A stretch of 64,000 nt of DNA from CAZMZF01 sp964570765 (GTDB lineage: Bacteria; Zixibacteria; MSB-5A5; RBG-16-43-9), in assembly GCA_964570765.1 (NCBI GenBank), contig CAZMZF010000014.1:1-64000 (forward strand). The letters run 5' to 3'. The notes beneath the pieces are model-generated. The model worked only from the letters and a program-made list of their open reading frames with translations. It was not told the origin of the DNA and ran no database searches. Shown piece by piece: positions 63,229 through 64,000 of this stretch (its first letter is position 1; each line of letters starts with the position of its first letter). The translations under genes and the position numbers were made by a program.

Positions 63229-63251
63229 GTAGCGGAGGTCTTTAGACCTCC
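63229..63251. repeat. GTAGCGGAGGTC palindrome
   Basis: GTAG followed by CGGAGGTCTTTAGACCTCC, identical to 50556-50578. After it, CAAATAGCTAACAGCGAATAGCG low-complexity sequence leads to the ribosome-binding site of the last gene. Confidence 0.85.
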
Positions 63252-63334
63252 ACTCCGTTCGTCGGGAGACCAACGGCATTCAAATAGCAAATAGCTAACA
63301 GCGAATAGCGAACAGCAAATTACAAAGGAGGAAA

Positions 63335-64000
63335 GGTGAATTACAAAGGATTTAAAATCGTAGGATTAGCTGTAATGATTTTGATTTTATTCTTTTCCTG
63401 GTCAAGAGCTGAGACTTTAGTTACTAACGAGGAAAATACTCCTTCAATCAATGGCTATTTCAATCAGATAGATTATCAGAGCTCACAACAGCTCTATAGT
63501 TTAACTCAATCTGATTCTGCAAGTAAGCCAAAGCCAAACATAGACGTTTATCATTTTAAAGGGAAATCCACCAAGAGAGGGTTTCTCTATTCTTTGATTT
63601 TACCTGGTGCAGGAGAATTTTATGCGGGGTCCAAAATCAAAGCTGTATTATTTGTTGGTTTAGAAGCCGCTTTCTGGACAGGATATTTTACTAATCATAA
63701 AAAAGGGAAGAATAAAGAGGATGAATTTATAGACTGGGCAAACAAATATTGGAGTATATATGCTTACAGCGAATCGCTGGTAACCCGTTATGATGGAAAA
63801 TCAGTACCTGGAGAACTAGAATATCCTGGATTCAAGTATGACAACACCCCTGGGTTTGAGGGGATAGTAATTGACAAGGAGGGCGCCTATTATAATTCTA
63901 AAAACCTAAAAGATTCAATTGTAATAAGTCACTCGTTACATCCACAAGCAGGACAGCCGATTGAAAAAGACCAACAGTATTATGAAACGATTGGAAAATG
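63335..64000 (+). CDS. DUF5683-like membrane/secreted protein, partial
   Basis: The GTG at 63335, behind AAAGGAGGAAA, opens a frame that runs off the window (222 codons visible). A signal or anchor helix (VGLAVMILILFFSWSRA) is followed by a low-complexity linker and then RGFLYSLILPGAGEFYAGSK, typical of DUF5683 proteins (SLILPGxGxxY..K followed by a hydrophobic helix AVLFVGLEAAFW). The function is unknown. It sits at the end of the surface-protein cluster, and a role in the cell envelope is inferred. Confidence 0.65.

Overview
This window looks like the chromosome of an uncultured Gram-negative bacterium of the FCB group. The best guess is a Zixibacteria-like candidate phylum. The reasons are two very large surface proteases ending in FlgD-like/type IX-style C-terminal domains, a PorV-like outer-membrane barrel, a dockerin next to a seven-bladed propeller, C10 proteases, and noncoding DNA full of short palindromes. 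The phylum is inference only; there is no rRNA gene to test it. I see no tRNA, rRNA, CRISPR array or prophage.

Layout. 1-8700: the start of a divergent HdrC-like gene, then genes of central carbon metabolism on the + strand: korDABC (2-oxoglutarate:ferredoxin oxidoreductase), ndk, a eukaryote-type citrate synthase, a two-subunit IPMI-type aconitase and NADP isocitrate dehydrogenase. 8.9-14.7 kb: four minus-strand genes (methyltransferase, EamA transporter, S9 peptidase, and an AbfD-family flavoprotein that lacks key dehydratase residues). 15.0-20.7 kb: a tandemly duplicated pair of a secreted tail-fibre-like protein and a C10 cysteine protease; the first fibre gene has an in-frame TGA. 20.9-37.0 kb: all subunits nuoA to nuoN of complex I. 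The operon is interrupted by a REP-associated tyrosine transposase (RAYT) gene between nuoD and nuoE, by several palindromic repeats, and by a small glutaredoxin-like gene between nuoM and nuoN. 37.3-52.7 kb: mixed genes, namely a propeller-dockerin protein, a decayed insertion sequence, a SucD-like protein, a TPR protein, asparaginase, an HD protein, a broken glycosyltransferase/TPR gene, TrpB2, an M48 protease, a second LeuC-like subunit, DUF554 and a class II aldolase. 52.9-64.0 kb: a cell-surface cluster with a PorU/gingipain-like C25 protease, a PorV-like barrel carrying a propeller, an M6 metalloprotease with a sorting domain, and a DUF5683 protein.

How it fits together. Citrate synthase, aconitase, isocitrate dehydrogenase, KOR and the SucD-like protein cover the oxidative TCA steps to succinyl-CoA and possibly succinate. 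NADH can enter the 14-subunit complex I. Use of ferredoxin by KOR would also allow the cycle to run in reverse. The surface cluster suggests type IX-like export of proteases.

The most unusual feature is the repeat system. Most intergenic gaps hold imperfect palindromes whose outer ends are GTAG and CTAC, but whose stem sequences differ widely. GTAG is the tetranucleotide recognised by the E. coli REP transposase. One RAYT gene is present, it is flanked by such elements, and it carries a complete one inside its own reading frame. Other repeats sit inside a signal-peptide coding region, at gene starts and inside one another.
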